Translations under genes and position numbers: made by a program
Shown here: in pieces, positions 27,842 through 36,198 of the stretch
Position numbering within the stretch: position 1 is the first letter of the stretch
Layout of the letters: every line of letters begins with the position of its first letter
NCBI GenBank assembly: GCA_949538735.1
Contig: CATGLK010000001.1
Span: 62,001 to 126,000 of the forward strand
Source of the DNA: an uncultured Clostridia bacterium
Lineage (GTDB): Bacteria > Bacillota > Clostridia > TANB77 > CAG-508
Direction: 5' to 3'
Length of the DNA stretch: 64,000 nucleotides
The notes under the pieces: model-generated
Told to the model about the DNA's origin: nothing
Databases searched by the model: none
What the model saw: the letters and a program-made list of their open reading frames with translations, nothing else

Positions 27842-28657
27842 TTATAATATATATTGGTTAAATAATAAGATTAAAGTAAATATTGTTATATTTATTGTTC
27901 CTAAATAAAAGCCGATACTAATTTCTTTTGCTATTTGTTTATCTGTCTTCATTTGTTTATTTTTCATATCTTTTAGCTTATATAATAACAAATAAATTGC
28001 TATTGCTAGTAATGTTATTATTATTGAAAGTGATGTTACATATTCCCCTGTAAATATTATCATTGTAATTATAGCTAATAATATTCCATTTACATATGTG
28101 CTTTTTGCATATTTTCGTAGTGTTATTGTATCTAAAATTAGTACTATTATATATGCTACTAGATATATGCCATATCTATATATATTAGCATTTTCTACTA
28201 TGCATAGATATATCATATATGCTATTGATATTACTATTCCATAGATATTTACACTTTTTTCTATTTTTCTGTTCTCTTTGTCAATTCCACACATTAAGAT
28301 TATGAATGTTAAGTATAGTGCTGTAAATATTAGTTGTGCGAAAATTTCTAAGCTTAAGTTGTATATGCTTAGTTTCATTGCATATGCGATTGTTACAAAT
28401 AGTATTCCTGATAGTATTTCTAGTATTAAATATCTTGGTCTAATTTTTTCTTTACAATATCTGCATTTTCCACCTAAAAAAATGTAACTAAATATTGGAA
28501 ACAAGTCTAATAAACCTAATTTATGGTCACAATTAGGACAGTATGAGTGTGTGTATATTATGTCTTGTTTTTTTGGTATTCTGTGTACTGCTAGTGTGTA
28601 GAAGCTTCCAAATAGTGCTCCTATTATGAATATTAGTATATATAGTATTGCTTCCAT
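27842..28657 (-). CDS. pilD: Prepilin peptidase PilD
   Basis: 271-residue membrane aspartyl protease/N-methylase that trims prepilins. N-terminal domain GALFGSFYTLAVHRIP with the two zinc cysteine pairs CPNC and CRYC and FPIFSYIFLGGKC. First catalytic Asp likely in MCGIDKENRKI; the usual second motif GxGD is not recognisable, only LILDTITLRKY at the right place. Active-site divergence therefore deserves caution. Lies between pilA and the minor pilins. Confidence 0.85.
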   Translation of the reverse strand: MEAILYILIFIIGALFGSFYTLAVHRIPKKQDIIYTHSYCPNCDHKLGLLDLFPIFSYIFLGGKCRYCKEKIRPRYLILEILSGILFVTIAYAMKLSIYNLSLEIFAQLIFTALYLTFIILMCGIDKENRKIEKSVNIYGIVISIAYMIYLCIVENANIYRYGIYLVAYIIVLILDTITLRKYAKSTYVNGILLAIITMIIFTGEYVTSLSIIITLLAIAIYLLLYKLKDMKNKQMKTDKQIAKEISIGFYLGTINITIFTLILLFNQYIL

Positions 28658-28683
28658 TTTTTCTTTTCCTCTTTTTATAGTTT

Positions 28684-28716
28684 AAGCCATACACACGAAG
28701 TGTGCGTATGGCTTTA
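28684..28716 (-). terminator. Hairpin downstream of the major pilin gene
   Basis: AAGCCATACGCAC-acttc-GTGTGTATGGCTT on the minus strand between the pilin gene and pilD. Without a long T-run it is probably a partial terminator or 3' stabiliser that keeps pilin mRNA above the downstream genes. Confidence 0.65.
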
Positions 28717-28740
28717 TTATTGGTTTTAACTTTATTTTTT

Positions 28741-29166
28741 TTAAAATGTATCTACCCATGAAATTGTTCCATCAGTTTGTACTGTTCCCTCAGCTTTTAA
28801 GTAATTTTTATCACCTTTACCTTGAATTACGATTTTAGTGCTAGCCTCAACATTTGCAAATTCTACATATGCACTAGATGTTGTTACAGCACTAGCTTTT
28901 GTATATACAGCGCTTTGTTTAGTAAGCCCTTCAGTTTTAGTTGCTGCTACATATTCGTTTTCAAAGTAATCACTTAGACCTTCTGCTGCTGCTAAATTTA
29001 CTTGGTCTTTTAAAGCTCCAATTTCATTAACAATTTTAGAATCAGATGCTTTTGTTAATAAACCATTATCTCCTGCTAACATAGCAAGTGCTACACCAGC
29101 TAAAATTAAAAGAACGATAATTGTAATAACTAAAGCGATTAATGTTATACCTTTGTTATTTTTCAT
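28741..29166 (-). CDS. pilA: Major type IV pilin
   Basis: 141 residues: leader MKNNKG, then ITLIALVITIIVLLILAGVA, a classic pilin N-terminal helix, then an Ala/Thr-rich globular domain. Glu5 of canonical pilins is replaced by Ala, a pattern often seen in clostridial pilin-like proteins. The strong RBS AAAAGGGGTGA, a leader hairpin upstream and a hairpin downstream fit a highly expressed subunit. Confidence 0.85.
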   Translation of the reverse strand: MKNNKGITLIALVITIIVLLILAGVALAMLAGDNGLLTKASDSKIVNEIGALKDQVNLAAAEGLSDYFENEYVAATKTEGLTKQSAVYTKASAVTTSSAYVEFANVEASTKIVIQGKGDKNYLKAEGTVQTDGTISWVDTF

Positions 29167-29208
29167 TTGTTTTTTTCACCCCTTTTCTTTTGATAAATTT
29201 TATTTGGC

Positions 29209-29242
29209 TTATCTTTATTATTAAAATAATTATAAAGATAAC
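29209..29242 (-). promoter_or_regulatory. Leader hairpin before pilA
   Basis: TTATCTTTATaATTAT / ATAATAAAGATAA inverted repeat in the 91-bp gap before pilA. Possible RNA processing site or terminator of the upstream gene; low sequence support beyond pairing. Confidence 0.45.
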
Positions 29243-29257
29243 GTTAATAACTAAAAA

Positions 29258-29707
29258 TTATTTGGTTCCTGTGTTTTGGAAAAACTGTCCACTAGATGAA
29301 GAACCACTGTTGCTGTTTGTGTTTCCATTTGAGTTTAAATTGTTATTATTGTTTGAACCTTGATTATTGTTTGTTGTTCCATTACCTGAATTTGCATTTC
29401 CTTGGTTTTCTTCTGTTTGTTCAACTGCTGCAAATGGATTTGCTTTTCCTGGTTTGTAATTTTGTGTTCTTTGGAAATTGTTTAAGTCTGATGCATTTAC
29501 TGTATATGTCATAACAATTTGGCTATCGTCAATATGTTCTGACGCTGCTAGTTCTTCCTTTGTCTCAGCTGGTATTGTATATGCAACTTCACTTGGTAAA
29601 GTTTTTGATAACGGAACATATTTATATAATAGTATTCCCAAAACAAGTATTATAGCTAAACATAGTAATAATACAAGTATTAGTTCTTTAATAACTGACT
29701 TAACCAT
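29258..29707 (-). CDS. Hypothetical membrane-anchored pilus-cluster protein
   Basis: 149 residues. One N-terminal transmembrane helix (ELILVLLLCLAIILVLGILL), a short conserved-looking stretch (PSEVAYTIPAETKEELAASE, MTYTVNASDLNNFQRTQNYK) ending PGKANPFA, and a low-complexity Asn/Ser/Gly tail. The position after pilO and the PGKANPF element recall PilP-type alignment proteins, but similarity is too weak to name it. Confidence 0.7.
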   Translation of the reverse strand: MVKSVIKELILVLLLCLAIILVLGILLYKYVPLSKTLPSEVAYTIPAETKEELAASEHIDDSQIVMTYTVNASDLNNFQRTQNYKPGKANPFAAVEQTEENQGNANSGNGTTNNNQGSNNNNNLNSNGNTNSNSGSSSSGQFFQNTGTK

Positions 29708-29721
29708 TGTTTTTCTCCTTT

Positions 29722-30447
29722 TTATCTTGCAACATTTGTGTTGCTTGTATTTGTTGTCCTATTTGTAGATGTTGTGTTTGTGCTGTTAGTTGTATTTGTT
29801 ACATTATTTGCACCTGTTTGTTCATCTACTTCAGTTGCATTATCTTGTTCATTAGTAACTACTGTATTTATTTTTTCTATTGCTATTCCCCTACAAGTAA
29901 AGTTTGCTTCTAATGTTTCTCCTGCACTTGTTGGTTTCATGTTGAAGTTTTCTATTTTAAATCCTAATGTACTATCATTTTCAATTGCTGATATAAAATC
30001 TAGTATTGAAATATAACTTCCTGTGACTGTAAATTTTATATTGTAAATTCCTTGTGCTGAACCTGTTTCATAAACTATTTTTGCTTCTGCACCTTGTTTT
30101 GTTGCATGGTTTCCTAATTTAACCATTAATGTTTCATTTTCATATTTTTCAATTTGATTAGCTGCTTGTATTTCTGATTCCTCACTTATTACTGTCATAT
30201 CTTCGTAGTTTTTCTTTTCTTCTTTTAGTTTTTTTGTGTCAGCAGTAAGAGTGTTTACAGATTGTACATAATCTTTTTCTGCTAATTTTCCTGCTTCCTG
30301 AATTTTTTCGTCTAAGCTTGCATTTTTGGCTTCTATTCCTTTAATTCCAAGTATTTCTATTGAGCCAATGCTTATTCCTTGAACAAAAGTGTATACAGAA
30401 AGGCCAGCTAATAATGCTATCAAAATTAATATTAATAATTTTTTCAT
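29722..30447 (-). CDS. pilO: PilO-like pilus assembly protein
   Basis: 241 residues: N-terminal transmembrane helix (LLILILIALLAGLSVYTFVQ), coiled coil (about 40-110), then a ferredoxin-like domain with YNIKFTVTGSYISILDFISA typical of PilO, and a Thr/Asn-rich tail. Overlaps the pilM-pilN gene by 4 bp, so translation is coupled. PilO forms the periplasm-side alignment complex with PilN. Confidence 0.8.
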   Translation of the reverse strand: MKKLLILILIALLAGLSVYTFVQGISIGSIEILGIKGIEAKNASLDEKIQEAGKLAEKDYVQSVNTLTADTKKLKEEKKNYEDMTVISEESEIQAANQIEKYENETLMVKLGNHATKQGAEAKIVYETGSAQGIYNIKFTVTGSYISILDFISAIENDSTLGFKIENFNMKPTSAGETLEANFTCRGIAIEKINTVVTNEQDNATEVDEQTGANNVTNTTNSTNTTSTNRTTNTSNTNVAR

Positions 30448-32063
30448 GGCAATTCTCCTTCTATTGTTACTGCAACTACACCATTATCTTTTTGTCCTGC
30501 TGTTGATATTACGTCATTTAATATAACTTCTGTTTTTAATTTTGCTATAAAATATCCTAGTTGCTCATATTTATTTGATTGGGCAGTAATTTTTATATGT
30601 GTTCCTGATGTATTATCAATTGAAGTTAATTGAACACCTTCAGGAATTACTGACATTATTTGATTTAGTAAATTTGGAATTGCATTTCTAGTTTTTGTTC
30701 TATCTGTAATTCTATCATTTGCATCTTCTAGATTTTTTATCATTGTTGTATATTCATTTGTTCTAGATTTAACCTTTTCATCATCAGATCTAGCAAGTGA
30801 TATTTGTTGCCTTGTTGCACTTATTGATTGATTTGCTTCTTCTTGTTTCTTTTCCATTTGATTGTTTAGCAATATTGAAAAGCCACTATAAATTATTAAT
30901 AAAACAAGCAAATATGCAGCAATTCTAATCAATCCTTTTTCTGTTTTATCTAATGCTTGGTTTAAATCCCATGTGAACCAGCTACCAATATTTTTTTGTT
31001 CTGATTTAGTTTTGTCTGGGTTTACTTCTATCTTTAACCATCCTGGAATCTTGTCTGAAAAGCTTTGAGCTTTAAAGTTCATTCCAGCAATTCCTTCATT
31101 TAATCCCATTAACGCTAGTGAAATAGCTGTGTTTACCTCTATATAATCTTTTATACTAATGTCTTTTGTTTGTTGCACAAAATATGGTTTTAATATTTCA
31201 CAGTTTACTTCTGGTAGATATTCTTGGAAATATAGGTCTGCATTGTTTATTAGTGCTGATGTACCTGTTAAATACACTGTTTTTATTTTGTCTTCATTTG
31301 CATTGACTATTTTCTTTACTTGTCCTACTATTGTGTATAGTGTAGGCATAATATCTTCCAAGTAGTTAACTTCGCCTTCTTGCAGTTCTTTTCCCTCTGA
31401 TGTATATATTGTTGTATTTTTACAAATTTCATATGATTTCGAATATGAGTTTTCTTTTATGTTTATGGCATCTAATATTTGTGCACTTCCTTCTTCAAGT
31501 ATATCTATATTTGAAACTTTGTTATCTATAATAGTTGTTACTGTTGTTTTGTCTTCTATATTTACTATCAAAGCTCCTGATTCTTTTTTTGTCTTTATCA
31601 AGTTTGGTAGTGACATAGATATTGGAGAAATGTTTGTTAGTTTATAATCACTTAGTTGTTGCATTCTTTTGTTTAGTTCTATTTTGTTGTCTGCAATGTG
31701 GATTATCTTTAGTTTTTCTTTGTCTAGTTGATTGTCTACAACTGCATATCTTGTTTCAAAAACATTTGGATTATAACCTTTATCTGTGCAATATGCATCA
31801 AACTCTGTTTTTATTGCTTTTTGTAAGTCATTTTTTGTTATTAGTGCAAACATATTAAAATAATTGTACATTTCTTCAGACAAGTTAATACTAATAGGCG
31901 TTTTTTGGCTATATGTTTCTTCTATTATTTGTTTTATAGCTTCACCTATTCTGTCATAAAACTTAATGCCAAAAGATTCTACTTTTAAATTATCACGGTC
32001 TTTTGACACTTTTGCATATTTAATTAGATGTTCTTCAATATATAGTCCTAAACAGCTTGACAT
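30444..32063 (-). CDS. PilM-PilN fusion, pilus assembly
   Basis: 539 residues. Residues 1-340 form an actin-like PilM domain (SCLGLYIEEHLIKYAKV; TVYLTGTSALINNADLYFQEY). Then a single transmembrane helix (about 378-400, IRIAAYLLVLLIIYSGFSIL), a coiled coil and a PilN-like domain (IPNLLNQIMSVIPEGVQLTS...AQSNKYEQLGYFIAKLKTE). In most bacteria PilM (cytosolic) and PilN (membrane) are separate partners. First gene of the pilus operon; a 255-bp AT-rich gap precedes it, where I see no confident promoter. Confidence 0.82.
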   Translation of the reverse strand: MSSCLGLYIEEHLIKYAKVSKDRDNLKVESFGIKFYDRIGEAIKQIIEETYSQKTPISINLSEEMYNYFNMFALITKNDLQKAIKTEFDAYCTDKGYNPNVFETRYAVVDNQLDKEKLKIIHIADNKIELNKRMQQLSDYKLTNISPISMSLPNLIKTKKESGALIVNIEDKTTVTTIIDNKVSNIDILEEGSAQILDAINIKENSYSKSYEICKNTTIYTSEGKELQEGEVNYLEDIMPTLYTIVGQVKKIVNANEDKIKTVYLTGTSALINNADLYFQEYLPEVNCEILKPYFVQQTKDISIKDYIEVNTAISLALMGLNEGIAGMNFKAQSFSDKIPGWLKIEVNPDKTKSEQKNIGSWFTWDLNQALDKTEKGLIRIAAYLLVLLIIYSGFSILLNNQMEKKQEEANQSISATRQQISLARSDDEKVKSRTNEYTTMIKNLEDANDRITDRTKTRNAIPNLLNQIMSVIPEGVQLTSIDNTSGTHIKITAQSNKYEQLGYFIAKLKTEVILNDVISTAGQKDNGVVAVTIEGELP

Positions 32064-32318
32064 TTTCCTTTTATATGGTTCTAATACTAGACCATATTCT
32101 CCTTTCTTCGTTTTTTCTGTTGTGTTTTACAATTGTTTCTTTTTTTGTGTTATATTCTTATTTTTGCTATTTAATAAAAAAACATACTTGCATATATTTT
32201 ACAAAATTCTATTTTTTTCTTAGAATAATTATTAATTACATATATATTTTATCTTTTATAGAAAAAAAGTCAATATTTTTAATGTAACTGTAATTAAATT
32301 GTAATGTAATTGTAATAA

Positions 32319-33675
32319 TTATTTTTTTGTTAATTTACAGATGAAAAATCCATCGGTATCAGTGTTTTGATATACTTGCAAAAAACCATCTAGTAAAAAC
32401 TTTTCAAAATAATTTTTTTCATTTTTTGAAGCTTTTGGAAGTTCTATTTCCTTTATACTAAAATTGGGATTTTTATCTAAAAACTTTCTTATTATATTCT
32501 CATTTTCTTCTTTTAAAATACTACAGGTTGAATACACTAATTCTCCTTTTGACTTTAAATACTTACTACATACTTCTAAAATTTGCATTTGAATCTTTGC
32601 AATTCCTTCTATATCTTCCCTTTTCCTCTGCCATTTAATATCTGGTTTTCTCTTTAACACGCCTATCCCTAAGCACGGAACGTCTAATAAAATCTTATCA
32701 AATTTTTCACAATTTTCTTCATTATATATAGTAGCATCTTTTACTTTTGTTTTTATAATATCTATTCCTAGTCTCTTTGCTGTTTCTTCTACAAGTTTTG
32801 TTCTATGTGTATGTATGTCCCATGCTTCAATTTCAGCATCGTTTTCCACAATTTGTGCCAAATATGTGGTTTTTCCTCCTGGTGCACTACAAGCATCTAA
32901 TATTTTGTCCTGTTTTTGTGGATTTAGAATTACAGCTGTTAGACCTGCTGCTTCATCTTGTACACTAAATAACCCTTCTTTAAACTCTTTTAAATTTTCC
33001 AAATTTTTTACTTTATTCAAAATTAAAAAATCTTTTAAAATTCCGCTCTTCTACTTCTATTCCTTTTTGTTCTAATTTTTGTTGTAATTCTTGTTTAGTT
33101 GTTTTTAATGTGTTCACTCTTATAGAAAGTTTTGGTCTTATATTTGAACTTTTGCAGATTTCTTCAACTTTTTCTATTGTTAGTCCGTCTTTTAGTAATT
33201 CATGTATTATCCACTCTGGCATTGATGTAGTTTTAGAAATCCTTTCAATATTATCTTTTATTTTGCCTAAATCGTTGTAATCTTCTTTTGTAACTTTTCT
33301 TAAAATGGCATTTGTAAATCCACTACTACTTTTATGTCCATATCTTTTACTTAAAGTCACCCCTTCATTCACTGCCGCTGACTTTGGAATTTTGTCTAAA
33401 AAAATTATTTGATAAATACTCATTCTTAATATGTTCAAAATCCATGGTGATATTTTTTTAAGTTTTATATTTGAGTATTTTTTAATAATTTCATCTAATG
33501 TTAGCTTCCAAGTAGTTACTCCGTAAACAATTTCAGAAATTAAACCAATATCTTTTGGTGTTAAATCTTTTCTATTTTGATTTAACATTTCATCTAATGC
33601 AATATTGGAATATGCTTTTTCTTTATCAATTTTATATAACGTTTTTAATGCCAATTCTCTTGCTTTATCTACCAT
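32319..33675 (-). CDS. rsmB: 16S rRNA m5C967 methyltransferase RsmB, requires +1 frameshift at CGGA
   Basis: N-terminal NusB-like RNA-binding domain (REL...LKTLYKIDKEKAYSNIALDE, SEIVYGVTTWKLTLDEII, VNEGVTLSKRYG). The C-terminal SAM methyltransferase has ILDACSAPGGKTTYLAQ, DVPCLGIGVLKRKPDIKW and the catalytic VYSTCSILKEENE. Zero frame breaks at codon 211 (CGG). Skipping C gives EEGILKDFLILNKVKNLENL leading to KEGLFSVQDEAAGL, as in the family, and a 451-residue product of normal length. Confidence 0.9.
33042..33045 (-). other. CGGA +1 frameshift site in rsmB
   Basis: Context GAA GAG C GGA ATT. Lies in the linker between NusB-like and methyltransferase domains, where GI..EEG-type sequence is usual. 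No homopolymer at the site. Confidence 0.75.
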
Positions 33676-33854
33676 TATTATTTCCTGCTTTCCTATTTTT
33701 ATTATATTTTCACTATTTTCTTTTATTATGCTTGTTTTTATTTTGAATTTACATTTTTGATTATATAATTTTTTTGTATTATTTTCTACTATTTTTGCAT
33801 ATTTTTTCTAAGTTGTGGAAAAGATAATTTTAAAAGCTAATTTGGAGGTTTATT

Positions 33855-34073
33855 ATGGATATAAAAAAACATTTAACAATTACAGGAAACTCAACTGTTT
33901 CTTGGAAAGACGCCATTGTAAAAGCAATTGCAGAAGCATCAAAAACAATTGACTATATATCAGAAGTCAAAATTTTAGAACAAAGAGCTACTGTTGACGG
34001 CGATAAAATTAATGAATATTTTGTAGATTTAGATTTAAGTTTTGTTATTGACTTAAATAGAAAAACTAATTAA
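33855..34073 (+). CDS. Dodecin family flavin-binding protein
   Basis: 72 residues of the dodecin fold: a small dodecamer storing flavin or other cofactors. Conserved VSWKDAIVKAIAEASKTI (Trp stacks on the isoalloxazine ring) and ATVDGDKINEYFVDLDLSF. RBS TTGGAGG. It is followed after 13 bp by spoVAC with its own AAGGAGG, so it appears to be the first gene of a spoVA operon. Confidence 0.9.
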   Translation: MDIKKHLTITGNSTVSWKDAIVKAIAEASKTIDYISEVKILEQRATVDGDKINEYFVDLDLSFVIDLNRKTN

Positions 34074-34086
34074 GGAGGATTATAAA

Positions 34087-34554
34087 ATGACAAACCCTTT
34101 AGAAACAAAACAAGCTTATCAAGACTATGTAGACCAAAAATCACCAAACTCACCAATTCTAAAAAACTGCTTTTGGGCATTCATAATTGGTGGAATAATA
34201 TGTTCAATTGGTCAAATCATACTTAATATATGTAAAGAACGTGGACTTGATACACAAACATCTGGTACAATAGTTTCCATCATTTTAATAGGACTTGCGG
34301 CCTTTTTAACAGGCTTAAACCTATTCAACAAACTTGGAAAAATTGCTGGAGCTGGTTCATTAATCCCAATCACAGGATTTGCAAACTCAATTGTATCACC
34401 TGCCATGGAATACAAATCCGAAGGTTATGTAATGGGCGTTGGTGGGAAAATGTTCACTGTCGCAGGCCCTGTTTTAGTATTTGGTATTTCAGCATCAATT
34501 TTGGTTGGTATTATTTATTTAATCTTTAACACCCAAGCAATAACATTAGTCTAG
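34087..34554 (+). CDS. spoVAC: Stage V sporulation protein SpoVAC
   Basis: 155-residue membrane protein, part of the channel that moves Ca-dipicolinate into the forespore and out at germination. Conserved NCFWAFIIGGIICSIGQIIL, GAGSLIPITGFANSIVSPAM and EYKSEGYVMGVGGKMFTVAGPV. Normal length. Its stop codon lies at the border of a family-D repeat. Confidence 0.96.
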   Translation: MTNPLETKQAYQDYVDQKSPNSPILKNCFWAFIIGGIICSIGQIILNICKERGLDTQTSGTIVSIILIGLAAFLTGLNLFNKLGKIAGAGSLIPITGFANSIVSPAMEYKSEGYVMGVGGKMFTVAGPVLVFGISASILVGIIYLIFNTQAITLV

Positions 34555-34606
34555 GGACATTTGGGGACGTTTCCTTTTGGACATTTTGTCCATTTTGGGA
34601 CACATC
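34553..34606. repeat. GGGAC repeat, family D
   Basis: Family-D copy (GGGGACGTTTCCTTTTGGAC, then ATTTTGTCCATTTTGGGACA) starting at the spoVAC stop and filling most of the spoVAC-spoVAD gap of an otherwise tight operon. Confidence 0.85.
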
Positions 34607-34657
34607 TAAAATTTGCACGGACGTTAAAAGTATAATTTTGTGATAGGAGATGATTTT

Positions 34658-35659
34658 TTGGAAAAGTTAGGTAAACAAACTATAAAATTTAATAATCCGC
34701 CAACAATTACCGCTACTGCTAGTATTGTTGGTCCGAAGGAATCTCAGGGACCTTTGGCAAAGTATTTTGATCAGACTTTGGATGATGAATTTTGGGGAGA
34801 AAAAACTTGGGAAAAAGCTGAAAGTAAAATTATTAAGGAAACTGTGAATACCGTTGTTACTAAATCAGGTATTAGTAGCAATGAAATTGATTGTTTATTT
34901 GCAGGTGATTTATTAAATCAATGTATTTCTTCTAGCTTTGGTTTGAGAGAAGTTGGTGTTCCATTTTTCGGAGTTTTTGGAGCTTGTTCAACTTTCGTGG
35001 AATCTATGAGCTTAGGTGCAATAGCAATTGAAGGCTTTGCAGAAAATGTGGTGTGTGCAACTTCTAGTCATTTTTGTAGTGCAGAAAAACAATTTAGATT
35101 TCCGTTGGAATTAGGAAATCAAAGACCACAAACAAGTCAATGGACTGTTACAGGTGCAGGCGCTGTGGTTCTTTCTAAAAATGGAAATGGTCCTTTTATT
35201 ACTCACATTACTCCTGGAAAAATTGTTGATATGGGTATTAAGGATGCAAATAATATGGGTGCTGCTATGGCTCCTGCATTTGTCGACACACTGATTACTC
35301 ACTTTTTGGATACTGGAAGAAATCCTAGTTATTATGACGCAATAATAAGCGGTGATTTGGGACATGTTGGTAAGGAAATTGCAATTGACCTTGCGAAAAC
35401 CCAAGGTTATAATATTAAGTCTAACTATAATGATTGTGGTGTTTTGATTTTTGATAAAAATTCTCAAGATACTCATTCTGGTGGTAGTGGATGTGCTTGC
35501 TGTGGTACTGTTTTTTCAGGATATTTGTTTAAACAGTTGCAAGAAAAGAAATATAAAAAGATTTTATTGATTGCTACTGGCGCTTTGACTAATTCTACTA
35601 CTTCTCAACAGGGAGAAAGTATTCCGGGAATTGCACACGCAATTAGTATTGAACTTTAA
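34658..35659 (+). CDS. spoVAD: Stage V sporulation protein SpoVAD
   Basis: Thiolase-fold protein that binds dipicolinic acid on the spore inner membrane. Conserved LGKQTIKFNNPPTI at the start, GPLAKYFDQTLDDEFWGEKT, FGVFGACSTFVESM, FCSAEKQFRFPLELG, SGDLGHVGKEI and SGCACCGTVFSGYLF. Start chosen as TTG 34658, after TAGGAGATGA; GTG at 34640 is also open but lies before the RBS. About 333 residues, normal. Confidence 0.95.
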   Translation: MEKLGKQTIKFNNPPTITATASIVGPKESQGPLAKYFDQTLDDEFWGEKTWEKAESKIIKETVNTVVTKSGISSNEIDCLFAGDLLNQCISSSFGLREVGVPFFGVFGACSTFVESMSLGAIAIEGFAENVVCATSSHFCSAEKQFRFPLELGNQRPQTSQWTVTGAGAVVLSKNGNGPFITHITPGKIVDMGIKDANNMGAAMAPAFVDTLITHFLDTGRNPSYYDAIISGDLGHVGKEIAIDLAKTQGYNIKSNYNDCGVLIFDKNSQDTHSGGSGCACCGTVFSGYLFKQLQEKKYKKILLIATGALTNSTTSQQGESIPGIAHAISIEL

Positions 35660-35750
35660 TTTATGTATTTTGAATGGAGTATTTCGCTGTTTAGAATTCA
35701 ATGGAAATTTGAAATATAAATTAAATTAATCGCAGAAAGGAGATTTTGTT

Positions 35751-36143
35751 ATGGGTATAAATTGGGCTAATGTTTTTGATTGGATGATGTTACTTAAATG
35801 TTTTGTGACTGGTGGAATTATTTGTATAATTGGTCAAATTTTGATTGATAAAACTAAGCTTACACCTGCTAGAATATTGGTTATTTTTGTTACAACTGGT
35901 GCAATTTTAGGTGGGCTTGGCATATATAAGTATTTGGTCGATTTTGCTGGCGCTGGGGCTACTGTTCCACTTACTGGTTTCGGATATAATTTAGCAAAAG
36001 GTGCAATTGAAGGTGTTAAGGAAAGTGGTCTCGTTGGTGCTTTTGTTGGTGGAGTTAAGGCTTCTGCTGGTGGTATTGCGGCTGCTGTGTTCTTTGGTTA
36101 CCTTGCCGCTCTTATTTCTAAACCTAAAATGAAAAAGCAATAA
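35751..36143 (+). CDS. spoVAE: Stage V sporulation protein SpoVAE(b)
   Basis: 130 residues, several hydrophobic helices, related to SpoVAC: CFVTGGIICIIGQILIDKT, LVDFAGAGATVPLTGFGYNL and AFVGGVKASAGGIAAAVFFG. RBS AAAGGAGA. Third membrane component of the dipicolinate channel operon here; spoVAA/AB are absent, as in many Clostridia. Confidence 0.93.
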   Translation: MGINWANVFDWMMLLKCFVTGGIICIIGQILIDKTKLTPARILVIFVTTGAILGGLGIYKYLVDFAGAGATVPLTGFGYNLAKGAIEGVKESGLVGAFVGGVKASAGGIAAAVFFGYLAALISKPKMKKQ

Positions 36144-36145
36144 TG

Positions 36146-36196
36146 AAAATATGAGTTATCGACGAAAATTAGCACTACGTCAATAACTCATATTTT
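36146..36196. repeat. Hairpin flanking the AAA ATPase gene (left copy)
   Basis: AAATATGAGTTATCGACG and CGTCAATAACTCATATTTT form a near-perfect stem after spoVAE, ending about 3 bp before the ATPase stop codon. The same sequence, inverted, lies beyond the other end of the ATPase gene (37489-37548). Confidence 0.75.
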
Positions 36197-36198
36197 AA

